DNA from: Spirometra erinaceieuropaei
Taxonomy: Eukaryota > Platyhelminthes > Cestoda > Diphyllobothriidea > Diphyllobothriidae
Reading direction: 5' to 3'
Assembly (NCBI GenBank): GCA_902702965.1
Contig: CACRXP010000149.1
Location: 1,045,673-1,109,672 of the forward strand
Length of the DNA stretch: 64,000 bases
Shown here: in pieces, positions 34,050 to 47,120 of the stretch
Numbering within the stretch: the stretch's first letter is position 1
Layout of the letters: every line of letters begins with the position of its first letter
Program-made: the position numbers and the translations under genes
The notes under the pieces: model-generated
Databases searched by the model: none
What the model was told of the DNA's origin: nothing
The model's input: only the letters and a program-made list of their open reading frames with translations

Positions 34050-36300
34050 ACGTACACTAAATGGCCCCTTTCCAGACACCTTAACAGGAATTAAGGGTTC
34101 ACGATACGATTGCTTTGGCGATGGTGCTACAAAAGTCATTTTATCGGAGTCGGTACCGGGAAGTGATAATGAAGTTGTAATCAAATGAAAACTAGCCCCT
34201 GACCGACTTCAAGGCTACTTCAGGACTTATCTGGTCCCTATAAAATGTTACGGGCATCCCTCGCTTCAACAATGTGGCCCAAGTCAAACTGTGCTGCACT
34301 CAGAATGCGAAACTTCGGAGTACGTTTTCTAAAGTATTATGGCTCCGTTCGTATTTGGAGCGGCAACAAAGACAACTCTACTTACATGACAGAAACGACG
34401 GTTTTTCTCCGGCCGCACGTGAAGAGAGTTTTTTCGTGTGCTTACCAAGTAGTTAGCTGTTGCATGCCTACGAGAAACTTCTTCCCAATAAAAAATTTCC
34501 TGGAAATCGTTGTAGTTAAATGACAAGTGATTTTTGCGGTGTTATTTGTGTGAGTCACGCTCCTGGCATATATCGGTAAATAACCGAAAACTCGGTCGAC
34601 AATATATAGCTTATGGGAGTTCTCTTATTATGGTTTTGCGTCCGGTCGTTCCAGTTTACAAAACATTGCTGGCAGAATTCAAGCATTTGTTATTCTGTTA
34701 CCGATCATGAAGAGTTCTAGGATTTTGTCTTAATTCTCTCCGGTGCCTCTGCGTGTCAAATCCTCAAGAAGTAGAGCAATGGAAAAATGCACCTTGAATG
34801 CTACCGTAATGTGGTCAGATGGAACAGATTACCCGTTAGATTTGTGCGAAACCAAAGGATCGAATTAAATGAAGTCCTTGAACACCCCTGAGAAGAGCTA
34901 ACTTTCTAGCCTGTCCACACGGTCGAGCTGTATACTGGCATCTTCACAAGGCAACGATTGACCGAAGTGAAAAGTTAGATTAAGGAATTACATTAAACCG
35001 GAGCACCTGATCAGCACTGTCTGGTGTCATTCAATAGGAGCATATTTTTTGCATCCGAGTTGACATAAGGGCTTGTTTAACAGACTAAACCTAGACAGGA
35101 GCGTTGGTTGATGGAACTATCGGTTAGTGAGAAGGGTTTGTCTACTCGTAATGGTCCTGATTCAAGGCAACATTGCTCTCTCCGTGTCGGTAAACTGTAA
35201 TATGAAATCTTTGCCCATGTTCATTTTCCCCAATCTTTGCGGGCGTTCGTTCTTTATTACGATAAAAGGGATCTTTTGGTGCGCGATGAGCGATCTCCCA
35301 GGGTTTGCGTTAGTTCTCTGAACCCATTCCAAACGTTACTAATCCTGTTTACGTCAGTTAGCCAGTATCAGGGATTCGGACGTCTTCGTCAAATTTGGCC
35401 TCTATTGATTGTCAGTCTCTAAAATATGAACATAACTGCGTCACGCTGAACGTGATTATTTCTGGAGCAACACTCGGCATGAGTGTGGTAAGATTTTAAG
35501 CCTGATGAAAAGAAGAGGATTTTAGACAGGCTACATAGCTAGAGGATCAGCACGACCTACAAAAGTTTATGAGAAGCTGGTGAACTTAATATAGAACCAA
35601 AGTTGCCTCAGTTCGTCAAACAAATGGCAACGTTTCCTGATGTTTGGAACTGCAGTTTAACAAGTCAGCAGTGTAAGGAAACTTTCGTTGTTAGATGGAT
35701 TCGGCCGTCGACACCTCCAATTTCACCGAGTTTTCTAGACATTTAGTTACCAGGGCGCTGCGGTGGGCATAGCGAAAATCGATATTCCATTTATCTGACC
35801 TGCAATGCAAACAAATTTCCGTTTGAGCTTCCGACGTTGTTTTTCGTATTCTGGAGCTCTGTGAACAGACTTCCTGTGATAGCATCAAGCAACTACTTCA
35901 TTTCCATTGTCTCCAACACCCAGATAGTGATTCATCTTCATACGGAGGACAAACCATCTAGTAAATAAATAAAAGTTACTTAAAACCTGCTGAAGAGTGA
36001 TGAACTATGAAACAGTCTTCGTTCATTACATGAAAGATGCTGATATGGGTAGAGTTACGCAGCATCAGAGCGAGTATGAAAATTTTGAAGTAACGCTTCC
36101 CACTAGTTAAATACAATTCAACTCGGAAGTCAAAAACGGGTACTAGATACGTGCAGTCATTGAACGCTGCCATGATAACGCCCTGCCACTTTACTGTCTC
36201 CTGTACAACTTCTCAGTAGCTTCACTGAGGAGTGAGCTTTTGGCAGCTAGCGTTCGATAGTGTTCGCTATCTGTGCTATGAGACATTTTTATCCTTCTTT
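34050..36300. other. Intergenic, probably including upstream exons or introns of the second Ly6-type gene
   Basis: The exon at 36309 needs a signal-peptide exon and a CxxC exon upstream. I looked for them here and could not find a convincing match. No other feature is supported. Confidence 0.35.
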
Positions 36301-36308
36301 TTCTTCAG

Positions 36309-36505
36309 GCAAGGAGGACTCGCGAGTAATCCGGAAGTGCAGCACTGCTGTCGTCGTCGACGGCTGCATCAAAAGGGCTTCCCATGAAGATGGACGGATA
36401 CGATATTGTCATTGCTCAGACGATTTGTGCAACTCTGTCTCCGCGTTAGTCCTCGGTCCAACTGCCTACCTTGGTGTCCTCTGTGCCCTGTTTTTCCCTT
36501 TTTAG
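36309..36505 (+). CDS. Last exon of a second Ly6/uPAR-type GPI-anchored protein
   Basis: A strong acceptor (ttctttttcttcag) precedes a phase-1 exon, the same phase as exon 3 of the gene at 24232. It reads VIRKCSTAVVVDGCIKRAS, then the signature YCHCSDDLCN, and ends in a hydrophobic tail (ALVLGPTAYLGVLCALFFPF) and TAG, as expected for GPI attachment. Length and cysteine spacing match the paralogue. Earlier exons were not found within the window, so the gene may be incomplete or have long introns. Likely a tandemly duplicated surface protein family. Confidence 0.78.
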
Positions 36506-36920
36506 TAAGACGGACTTCGCGTTACTCCTCTGTTCCATTTTTGCCCTCCACTCACTTGCCGATTTGTCTAGGTAGTACTTTGAATCAATTTGCCCACTTT
36601 TATCCGTAGCCTGAACACTGCAGATCACATTCGGCGCTTTTGAGTAATTACTTTGTTTGTTTGCTGTAATTTTGCCAGATCATCTCAGTAGGTACTTGGT
36701 GTTTAGTTATCAATATTGAACTGTTCATATATTTTCCCCAATAATCACTACAATTTCTTGTCATTCTGATAAAGGCAATTTAAAAATCAGCATTATTTTC
36801 GGCGGCATGATCTGTCCTGAGAACATCAGTGCCATCGTCATGGACGTGGAAATTGTGGGCGTGACTGGTGAGCGCCCGTCTGCCATAGTTAATATTCCAG
36901 ATCACAAGTGACAGGACAAG
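36506..36920. other. 3' flank of the second Ly6-type exon
   Basis: Probable 3' untranslated and intergenic DNA; no distinct feature recognised. Confidence 0.35.
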
Positions 36921-37010
36921 GGGACCATGGTTCAGTTGTTAGGAGCCTTAGGCCTGTTAACGCTCAATGACTAAAGAAGGCGGGTTTGATCTTCAGCTGT
37001 CTCCACATCT
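36921..37010 (+). repeat. tRNA-derived SINE head
   Basis: A box TGGTTCAGTTGTTAGGAGC (36928) and a degenerate B box GGGTTTGATCTTC (36982-36994) at tRNA spacing. It is too diverged to be a tRNA gene. Confidence 0.55.
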
Positions 37011-37727
37011 GGCGTTGGGTGAGACTGGCTGACGACGGTTAATAAGCAGGAACTGACCATCCCCGACTTACATGTCCTTGTCGGTACTAGAGTATCTATA
37101 AGACGTTGTATTTATAGCCCACTGCGAAAACAGTAGGGGAAGTTAGTGCTGCATACTCTAGAAGATGGAGCCGCAGTCGAGAAATCGAGGCAGCATCGGA
37201 GAACCACAAAATACTTCGAAATTTTTTTAGAGTTATCGGAAAGACGACCTTGGGTTCCAAAAGCGGAGAATAAGCTTGTGTTCACCTCTCCAGGTTGATT
37301 TTTCACGTGTAAAGTTACGTTTAAAATTCTCGGCACAGTGAAACAGGCTGTAGTCTCGAGTTCCCTCCCGAGGGCAGGATACACCGTTTAGATAACGAAT
37401 GTTGATAGGCCTGGTCCTCCAGTCACACGAGTGTGTCCATCTTTTGAAAGTGTTTCCGTAACCGTACATTTAAACACACGAATATGTGCTAACAGGAACT
37501 TTTGCATAGGAAACTCTGTCTGAACGTTCTTGGACGGGTCCAAGGCTGCTCCACTTTGAGAATATCCCGCTCTTGAAAGTCCCACATTTTGCCTTTACAA
37601 AGTCTGACACTGTTGGCTCGTGCTCGATAAAGAAAGTAGATATCAGAAAATCCACAGTTGACCAGACCTTCGTAATTACAAAGAAACCTTCGACTTCGAT
37701 TGTAGGTGCAAATTTTTCACGGTGCGT
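37011..37727. other. Unassigned stretch
   Basis: Several 60-90 codon frames on both strands, none recognised. It shares cgaggcagcatcg (37193) in inverted orientation with 38712, so the foldback element to the right may once have extended further. Confidence 0.3.
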
Positions 37728-38623
37728 GTTAGCCGAAATTCTGAAATGTGTTCTCGATTAGGAAAGATTATTTAGGTGGTGTTGTAATTTTGATTGTCAT
37801 GCGGCATAATCCTATGATATTTCGGACTTTCCAGGAGGTCGACTTTTTAATGTACTTCTTTTCGATCCTTTGTAAAGACCGCCTTTGTGAAAAATAACTA
37901 TTTACGTGGTGTGTATTTTCCCGATTAATTTTCGATAGCCTTGTAATTCAACCATATTGTATAGAAAAATTGCACGCCGTTTTGATATTTCATACTCGAA
38001 GAAAGGGTATATTTAGGTTTTGAAATCTTTTTTCTAATTCCCGAATAATTTTGAATCGGATCAGCCATTGAACTAGCGTTTAACAATCTCAGTCTACGCT
38101 GTGTATATTTTCCGCGTTAGAAAAATCACATATTATTCCATGCCCTTAAGCAGATATCATGTAGTGTTCGTAAAAATTTAGCAATGAATGTGGACTGTGT
38201 TGTATGTTTCACGAGAAACGGTTAATAAACGGGCAGGTACGATGCTTTATGAATAGACATTGCACGGTCTTAAAAATTCCCCTAATTAGAAACGTCTTAA
38301 AACCTAGAGACACTCTGTCGTTGAGTATAAAATGACGTGATTTGCTACCAAATGAGTTGAAGAAAACGCATTTTGCGCATGTTTTCTATAAAATATGTTC
38401 GACTTTACAACGCCATCGAGAATCAATGGAGAAGATGCACACCACTTAAGTAGTTACTTTTAACAAGGGCGGTTTTTACCAGAGGTCCAAAAGAAGTGCA
38501 TTAAAAAGCCGATCTCCTGGTGAGTTCGCAATATCGTAGGATTATGCCGCCTGATAATCAGCATTACAACCCCACCTAAGCAATTTTTCCTAGTCAAAAA
38601 CACATTTCGGAATTTTGGCTAAC
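37728..38623. mobile_element. Large foldback element FB2 (about 0.9 kb, arms about 330-355 bp)
   Basis: The left arm 37728-38055 is the reverse complement of the right arm 38268-38623 at about 75 percent by eye, with indels. Landmarks in order: gttagccgaaattc/gttagccaaaattcc, gcggcataatcctatgatatt/gcggcataatcctacgatatt, ctttttaatgtacttctttt/ctttttaatgcacttctttt, gtggtgtgtatttt/gtggtgtgcatctt, taggttttgaaa/taggttttaaga. The spacer is about 210 bp. No open frame of note. Decayed foldback or MITE-type element, or an old inverted duplication. Confidence 0.8.
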
Positions 38624-41600
38624 ATTTCATGAGATTGGACATTCACTGTACATTATCTCACTGAATCGAAAACTGTAAACTTAGGAAGTGATCTTTTCTA
38701 CAAAAAACTAACTCGATGCTGCCTCGAAGAAAGCCAAATATTAGCATGAAGATCGACAAGGTGACGGCAAGCGTCTAGGAAAACAAGTCTTGTAAGCGCG
38801 TTCCAGGAAACCGCTCAAAAAACAGGTTCAATAATATGTGATATCTTGTTGATCAGCCCTAGAAGTCGTAACATTACGGGCGAAAACCTTGGGATTGCTG
38901 TGTTTCCATAAATTGAATACGATCCTTGACCGGCATACATTTAAATATCTAGCGTGCGTTGTAGAGGTTGACAATCTTGCATTTTTCACATCTTTCGTAA
39001 TAATATGGTTTAGAGCGCTAACCGTTACTGTCTGCTGCACAAATTCTCTGTGACTTAACTGAAGACCGAGCGTTTAGCAGATAGCATACTACAATGTTTA
39101 CTATCTGCGCAATGAATCATTTCCACACTCCTTCCAGGGCTAACGAATTAGCTGGTTCATTGAGTATCATGGGTCTTGATGAGGATTTGTAAAGGTTTGT
39201 AGATTAGCAAATCCCTAATGGTTGTATAAGCAAAAATTGAAACGTCGCCTTAGGATATATGTTAGACACTGGGAATTTTCTTGGAGTCCCATGCACAGAA
39301 GTCTTCTGGAGCATATGCTGTGGATTCGTTAGGGGTAGCCAACTGCCCACTCGATCTTTAGAGCCGATGCACAGCAGATCATTCTCGGTCCTTTCACAGA
39401 ATGGATGATGAGTAAATTATTGTTGCTCTCTAACGCTTTATCACCGCTACTCCAAAATTTATGTTTCTATGGAAAACCATCCCAGCGTATTTTGCATATT
39501 ACAACATTTTGCTACCCATGCTCTTGTTAATTTTACATCCTGAAACCGCTTAGTGTGGGCGTATGCGTTAAGAATCGGAGAGGTGTCTAAAAATGCACTT
39601 CTTTTGAGACAACCAAAGTGAATCCTGTATGTTAAAATGTGGTGGTTGAATACTTGGCCCGGAATTTTTTGGGCATGAAAAGCTTATTTCAGTTATGGAG
39701 AGTTTATTAGACGAAGAAATCCTTAGTTTTCAAATCCTGTCCTCACAAAAGTAGGCACAAAGTACCGGCCCACAATCTTAGCATTCTGACACAGGTATTC
39801 TGACCAAATGTAAACTTAACAATGTTTAAAGCAACAGAGCCTTGCATACAGCTTGTTTGAATGTTTTTACTTATAAAGGACTATGTCATTGATATGATTA
39901 CAGTGCCTAAAATGTACAATTATTCTTGAATTACCGCTCCTTGACTTCGACAGATCGGGTTCCCCATAGTGGTACTGTGTTTTTTTTTTATTGGAACTAA
40001 CTTATCAACCTTGGAAAAATCGTCCCTAGTTTAATATCGTACTGCAACTCCTACCATGCGTTGTCAAACTCGCTGTTAAATGAGTGAACGACTAGTTGAG
40101 TGACTGCAATAAAGCTGCTAAATCAATCTATCAGTTATGTAAATGCGTTTTTCACTTACGACGAATTAATTGCAGTTATCAGACTCAGAAAATCTTAGCT
40201 AAACATGGACATGTCCACATTACTAACTCCTCTAAAAAAATGCAAGAAACTCAGCTTATGCGGGAATATTGGTTCATTTACCGCACCTCTCAGTGACCTG
40301 GCTTGTGATTCACGAAATTGCTGTTTCTACAGGCTCCTAGTTGCAATTAGCAACGTGGTTGAATTATTGGTCCATTTTACTAGCAAGTTCTAACATATCT
40401 AATTTGTGTGCTTCATTGAAAATATTCTTTTTATTTCGGCAGCTATGAACTTTTCGCAGCTGTCCGAAAATTGTCATTTCTACTTCACAGTGCCCCGGTT
40501 CGTTGGAAACTCATGTCATTATCCCTTTCTTAAAGTCAACAACTAGGTCACGAATATCAAAGGTAGGATGGAAACACCAGGAATCACGAAAAAACGGTCT
40601 AGGAAATGCGCGATAATAAAACCTCCCGTAAGTGATGTTTATTTGTCTAAGCACATCCTGACGAAACTGCAAGATGCGTCAGTGAAGTAATCTACGAGAA
40701 CGTCTAACTAGCCATGACGCTGAGGATGACTGGCTGTGAGTGTGATTTGGTGTGCACACCAGTAAAGAGTGATGATGAAGTAGGTAGCATAGAGCCACGA
40801 AATCCCGCCGTGATCCCAACCCTAACCCATGTTAATAACGTCATAGGCGATTCGTTTGCTAGCTTTCGGGCGTCGTCGTTTAATTCGTTAATTCCAGCTA
40901 CCTCCGTGAATTAAGTAGTACGAAAAGGCAACAGTAGACTTACCAGACGTGATGACAACAATGGGCTATTACCCACAAAACCTACACATCAAAATGAAGA
41001 GTGAATTCTTCGTGTTTGTGGTCAGATCGAGATGGAATAAGCATAATTAGGATGTTTGGGAGATGTCTGTTTGTCTTTCATTGAAAGTCTCCGGTAACCA
41101 CAGATGTCTTTATCGTGCCACTTGAAAGGCTACAACGTTGATTTTAGGGTGTGCATTTCACAAAACCATTGAACTTTTCATTTCCCACGGCGGTGCATTG
41201 CTGTCAGCAGTTATGCTAGGCCAAATATCCTGTTCATGGAGTGGGATTGCGCAACGCCAACTATACGGCAGAAAATATAACTAAGTAGGTGGGGAGAATA
41301 AGAGGCCTGACAAGCCGCTTGTTTATTATCGTGTCATTCCGAATGCATTGACATCTCCATTCTCGAGGAAATCAAAAGATGATGTTGATTGCCCTGGCGA
41401 ATCGTCGATCCCGAGGTCGTAGGTTCAGAATCCACGACAAGAATGGAGAGTATGATCGTAGAGCTGGTCACAGCTGTCACTCTACTCGCCGTAATGCCTC
41501 ATCTGAGATGCGTATCGGAAAGGCTAAATGAGGAGTGGGACGTGCGTGTCGCCACCTTTCAGCTTCAATGACGGAATCAGCGCCAGCACTTACATAGGTC

Positions 41601-42339
41601 ATTGTTTCCGCTTCAACGCTGCGACTTGCGCCCGTGTACCCACTTGCTTTTTCTTCCGCCGTTGCGTTGACTGAGCCGCACAAACAGAGTCCGGCAGACA
41701 CCGGCAGGTTCACGTAATTAGTCGATTAATGCAACTGCCGTGTGTCTGGCTCCCAAAGGATCTCTGCTCGAAATGCGTAACTTGACCATGACAAAGGATC
41801 TCAAATCACAAAAATATAAAAATACTATCTGCACAACATCTACAGGACAAAATTTAAGCTGGCATTCTCAACAAGCCTCTTCCAAGATCACTCATGAATG
41901 TATCAGCCAAAACCACATCTTATGGCTTCCTATGGTTGATAAGTGCTCGCGACTAATGAGATGGAGATTCAAATAAGTACTAACGAGTTATGTACAGGCA
42001 TTAGCCATAAAGCAGTCGATCGAGGGGACACCGAGCCGGTTGTATTGTAGCACACTGAGAAAGAACTGAACTAGCAAAGGTTTGCAAAGGAACACACCCC
42101 ACAGGTAAAAGCGCTCATAAGTTAACCTGAAACCTCATTGCCCTTGCCGGTAGTCGAATCTGCATCAGTACTGGCTTCCGTGCTATTGACTAGGGGGACT
42201 ACGATTTGAGCCCCAAGGCGCCAGGGACAAGCATGCCCCCTTTCCTGATAGTTGAACCTTCTTTCACCCACTGTCTAATTACGTGTTTCGTGTACCCGTA
42301 GTACTTAATTGTAGTGCACGATAATTTCGTCTGTCTTCG
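38624..42339. other. Unassigned intergenic stretch
   Basis: Apart from the relic at 39045-39138, I see no gene. A tRNA T-arm-like hairpin (tcgtaggttcagaatccacga) lies at 41417 and a single ccaaccctaaccc telomere-like run at 40817. Open frames are under 80 codons. Confidence 0.35.
39045..39138 (+). repeat. Relic similar to the intron preceding the second Ly6-type exon
   Basis: The order acaa-ttctc, actga, gagc, ...agatagc...tactatctgcgcaatga, ctccttccag resembles 36207-36308 at about 65-70 percent by eye. The exon itself does not follow. Possibly a decayed duplicate. Confidence 0.4.
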
Positions 42340-43868
42340 TCTAAAACACAAGAAAGCCCAACCACCAGTCTACTTTTCCAGCACTATAATTCGAAGAACA
42401 GTCTACACAGTACCCCGGTGCGACTCTTGGATACCCCACCAGCAAAAGTACATTCAAATGAACGAGGTAGTGGAGGTATTCAAAAAGACAGCGATAATGG
42501 TGAAATTAACGACAGGGTTATCAATGGTACCAACTGCAAAGTCGACAAGAACAGTAAAAAGAGAAACGGATGCGTCTGCCTTAGCATAAGTAGTAATGGT
42601 TACGCCAGAAGTGGCAATAGCGCGACCGTCTAGAGCAAGATAAGAGCAGAAGCAGTGTGAAAATTAATGGCAGCGACCGAGCTGGATGCGACAACAGGAA
42701 TACCAGAGAAGCAACGGCTGAAGAAGAGTAGATGAGGCGGATAAATATTAGTCACAGCAGCAACAACAGCAGTAACGTAAGCACAAGTGACGAAATCAGA
42801 AGCAACAAAACTGACAGCCAAGGAAGAAGCAGTGGCAGCAGCAGCAAAGACAGAATATTCGACAACGGCTTCAAAGCATCCTTCCTGGTGGCACCCCATC
42901 CAAGTTCAGCACCACCACCAGCACCACCACAGGGTCATTCATTCAGATATCCAAGCTCTTCAGCGCTCAAATCTATTGGTTCCTCGAGGATGCTCAGGTA
43001 GGCGTATCTCCCGATCAATTTTCGCACCATTCATTTCTGTTTAAATACTACTACTTCTTATCTAGATACGGAATTCAGTCATCCCACGGAGAAGTTATCT
43101 CAAAAGGGGAACGACCAATCCACTTCCAAATGAAATGTCCTGAACGTGATCCGCACGGATCGCTTAGAGGAGTAGAGGGAGGTGGATCTTGGTGCGCACG
43201 ATGCGAATTCCTCCAACTCAAGGCCCAGGGTACGTCCTCTTCTGTCTGCATCCTCCATTTGGCCTATAAGAATGCATAAAACTCATTCGCTTTCGCAGGA
43301 CTCTCAACCGGTACTGTCGCCGTCCTGAAGAAGGGAACTTCTGTAGACAAAGACGATGACAGTTCGCTCGCTAGTGAACCATTACTCGGTCATCTCAATC
43401 AAAGTTCCAGCAGCCTAGAACCCTCCAAGTCGTTGTCGACAGAGTCTCCGGCACATCCGACTGCGGAGTCATTTCATGATTGGAAGATTTCTCCGCGTAA
43501 GTGCTATAATAAGAATGCAGCATTTGTCTGGTAGCGGTGCACATTCCAGCATAAAAAATTAATGCTTTGTTCATAATTCTCGAGAAGTATTGATAACTTC
43601 ATTTTACGTCCAATAGAAATGAGGAGGGTTATAGTTCCACATCTGTACACTGTTAAGCACTAATTCTTGGGGAATTAGGGTCGCGTACCTATAAGAATGT
43701 TAATCGGTCACAATATCCTCACATGCTTTCCTACCCACAGATTTTAGAAGACATCGTCTGTCACTATCATATCTACCGAACTCAACTACTAACACTTGAA
43801 CCAGGTTTAGCACGTCTCCTGTCTATTTTGCTTTAGGGCCCACGCCTTCGTATTTCTATGTGGACGTG
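42340..43868 (+). pseudogene. Duplicated gene block, copy 1 (exons 1-4, 5' part degraded)
   Basis: Exon 1 about 42340-42997, exon 2 43066-43229, exon 3 43299-43496, exon 4 43837-43868. Exons 2-4 are open and nearly identical to copies 2 and 3, with donors GTACGT, GTAAGT and GTAAGT. Exon 1 is different: its 5' part is strongly diverged (the KTQ..P.TSLL start is still visible), it changes frame between about 42633 and 42732, and the Ser-rich tract is short. Its 3' end (APPPAPPQGHSFRYPSSS) matches copy 3 rather than copy 2. No exon 0 is found upstream. Probably a partial, non-functional copy, though exons 2-4 could still be used. Confidence 0.6.
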
Positions 43869-43904
43869 GTAAGTTCCCGATGATTACGAGGAACATAGCA
43901 GTCG

Positions 43905-46583
43905 CACATATCGGACCCCTGCGTCAACCCTCTCACTGTTATGCCGATCTCTGACTGTCCTTTCGACTCACTCCTTGGGCAGTTCCCCCGCCTGCCCAAC
44001 CCCTCATTTCGAGAAGTGGACATCAAACAGACAGTCACCCGCCGCATCTCTACCACTGGACCTCCCAAATCTTGCCGACCACGTCGTATTGCTCCAGACC
44101 GTTTGGAGATTGCCAAGACAGAGTTCGAACACATGCCTGCGCTCGACATCATCTGACAGTCCGACAGCTGTTGGGCTTCATCTCGTCCCAAAGAAGAGCG
44201 GCGATTGGCGACCGTGTGGTGACCAGAGGGCTTTAAACTCAATGACTATCCCGAAGATTTGCCTTGTTCGTGATTACCACCAAACTCCAATCGAGGCCAG
44301 TGATGTACCGAAAACTGCAGTGAGCACTCCCTTTGGGTTAGTCGAATTCACCCGTATGGCCTTTGGTCTGAGGAACGCCACTCAAACTTTTCAGCGGTTT
44401 ATTGATCAGGTGCAGCGAGGCCTCCACTTCGTCTACGCCAAAATTGATGGTTTGCTGGTGGCTAGTTCTGTAGCTACTGAACACGAGGTTCATCTTCGAC
44501 AAGTTTTTGAACGACTCAACTCCTTCGGCGTTGTAATAGATGCTGTTAAATGTGAGTTTGGAGTCCCCAGTCTACTCTTCCTGGGTCACGAAGTGAACTC
44601 TGATGGGATAAAACCCGTCCCTGAAAACGTTTCGGCCATATCAACTTTCCCCGTTTCGACAACCATCAATCAGTTACGCCTCTTCTTGGCGATGGTGAAC
44701 TACTATAACCGTTTTCTTCCCCATGGTGCCACCATACTGCAGCCACTCAACAGTCTGTTGGCTTACGCCAAGAAGACACTGGTAATGACTGAGGATGCCG
44801 TCAAGTCCTTCAATGACGTCAAGGCCGCACTTGCGATCGCAACACTGCTTGCTCACCCCCGCGCCGATGCCCCTCTAACTCTCATGACAGATGCTTCCAT
44901 CACTGCCGTTGGTGCATCACTTCAGCAAACTGTTAGTGGCGTTCTACAGCCTCTGGCTTTCTTCTCGAAGAAGCTCAGCCCAGCAGAAACCCGCTGCAGT
45001 GTCTTCGGCCGAGAATTCCTTGCTGTCTATCTATCCATCCGGCACTTCCGACATTTTCTTGAGGGTCGCGAATTTGTCGTTCTAACAGACCAAAAGCCAC
45101 TCGTTTTTGCACTGAGGACCTCTCCCGATCGATACTCGCCCCGTGAGATTCGTCGTCTAAATTTCATCTCACAGTTTCCCTGCGACACCTAACATGTCCA
45201 TGGTAAGGACAATGTGGTTGCTGATGCTTCCTCGAGAATCGAGATGAAGTCCGTCGCAACAGATGCCATAGACTTCACACTCATGGCTGAGGCTCAACGA
45301 TCAGATGACGAGGACTCTTCTTTACGTCTATAAGATGTCCCCCTTCCCACTGGCGTTGGCACCATAACGTGTGACCTTTCTACCGGACACGAATGTCCTT
45401 TTGTCCCAGTAACCTTACGACGACAAGTGTTCAACGCTCTTCACAATCTATCTCACCCTGGAGTCCGGGCGGCAGTGAATCTCGCCACTGACCAATTCGT
45501 CTGGTCTAACATCAACCGGCATGTACGACGTTAGACCCGATCCTGTCTACCGTGTCAGTTCGCAAACGTTCATCGGCATACTGTTACCCCGCCAGGTGCC
45601 TTCGCCACTCCTGATGTACGTTTCAGTCATATACACATTGACCTGGTAGGTCCGCTTCCATCATCTAACGATTCTGCCTGTGTGCTAACATGCATTGACC
45701 GCTTTACTCGGTGGCCGGTTGCTGCCCCCATTCCGGACATCAGTGTCGAAACCGTGAAAAAGGCCTTCCTGACCCATTGGGTGTCTAATTTTGGAGTTTC
45801 TGCGGCGGTTACCACTGATTGGGGATCATAATTCGAGCCCACGTTGCTTTGCAAGCTCACTTCCCATCTCGGTACCAATCGAATTCGAACAGCAGCATAC
45901 CACCCTCAAGCAAATGGTCTCGTTGAACGTTTCCACCGACAGCTCAAGACTGCCCTAATGGCCCAACCCGACCCTTCTCGATGGTCTGATCACCTTCCCT
46001 TGATGATGTCCCTCTGTCCCACTCTCAAGGCCGGCATCGGTTGCAGTGCAGCTGATCTTGTCTACAGAACTTCCCTACGACTGCCCGGAGAGTTGGTATC
46101 TTCTTCAAACGTGCTAACGTTTTTTGAACCTTGAAGTTGTGTGGAGCGGTTACGTAGTTTCATGTAAATCTCTGCGAAACGCCCCCTCGGGCCTCACCGG
46201 GCAATTCCTTCATCCCTCCCGACCTGGATACGGGCGATTTCGTCTGGGTTCGGCATGACGCTGTCCAAGACCACTCCAACCACCCTATGGCGGGCCGTAT
46301 AGTCCTTCGTCGATCTGACAATGATGTTGTCATTGATCGCATTGGCAACACCGGCACAGTCAGCATTGATCGTGTCAAGCTGGCCTACATCGAAGACAGT
46401 GACCATTCCTCACCCCAACACTGTACCCCGCCGCAGACAGTGATGCCTCCTCCACCTACTGGCGACAACCCACCTCCGGTTCGCCGCACACGATCTGGCC
46501 GTCACGTCCACTGGGCCGACAGGTTTGCGGTTGGCTATCATGTCGACGCCTTCACTTCGTTTGGTGTCAAGGTGGAGTTGTAG
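43905..46583 (+). pseudogene. Ty3/gypsy pol relic, copy 1 (RT, RNase H, integrase; 5'-truncated)
   Basis: The readable order starts just before the reverse transcriptase (TTGPP...[18 protein letters not shown]), then [39 protein letters not shown], the catalytic box read as KIDG, FLGHEV, and [14 protein letters not shown]. RNase H follows ([40 protein letters not shown]), then integrase with HH-CC region (LSHPGVRAAV, SCLPCQ), HIDLVGP, TTDWGS and NGLVERFHRQLK, and a C-terminal GR.VHWADR tail. Lesions: the second Asp of the RT box is Gly, a frame change lies at about 44157, stops at 45190, 45332 and 45829 are shared with copy 2, and a TAG near 45533 is private. Gag and protease are absent. Dead element. 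Confidence 0.92.
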
Positions 46584-47061
46584 CAGCCGCTTCAGTCACC
46601 CTTTCTCCGGCTCAGTTTTGTCGGTCGATGGCCCCGACAATCGCTAACATGCCGTCGACACACGCCCACCCCAGCCGGCTAGGATCAGGGCACCTCCTGT
46701 CCAGCTTCGGTGACTCCCGGCTGCCCTCAATAACTCTAATCACATCATGCGTGTCGGACGGCCTGGCTTGATACCCCTGAGGCCTTGTGAGTATGCGCCC
46801 CCCTATGCCTCCCCCAATCCGTCCAATGACGTGACCAACACTCAACCAGTCACCCACTCCTGCTGACACAGACATTCACGCCCGCGTAAACAACACACCG
46901 CGAGTGACGCCCTCCGGTTATGGACGCTTAGCTCTATCACAAGCGAACAGCCAACTCACGGCAACCTGCCCTGTGTACATAACGAACCTGTTCTCACAGC
47001 TCCCTTACTTCTGACATAAGACGGAACGAAATTATTGTGTACAGTTACAATTGATCTTACA
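46579..47061 (+). repeat. Candidate 3' LTR of gypsy copy 1
   Basis: A purine-rich aaggtggag immediately precedes TGTAG at 46579, and cttaca ends the segment at 47061, giving TG...CA ends with near-inverted tips. No 5' partner exists because the element is truncated, so the assignment is tentative. Confidence 0.35.
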
Positions 47062-47120
47062 TCCTTGACCGCCACACCTCCCCGTGTGCTTTCAGGTACA
47101 TGGACTCTGGTTTCATCCTG

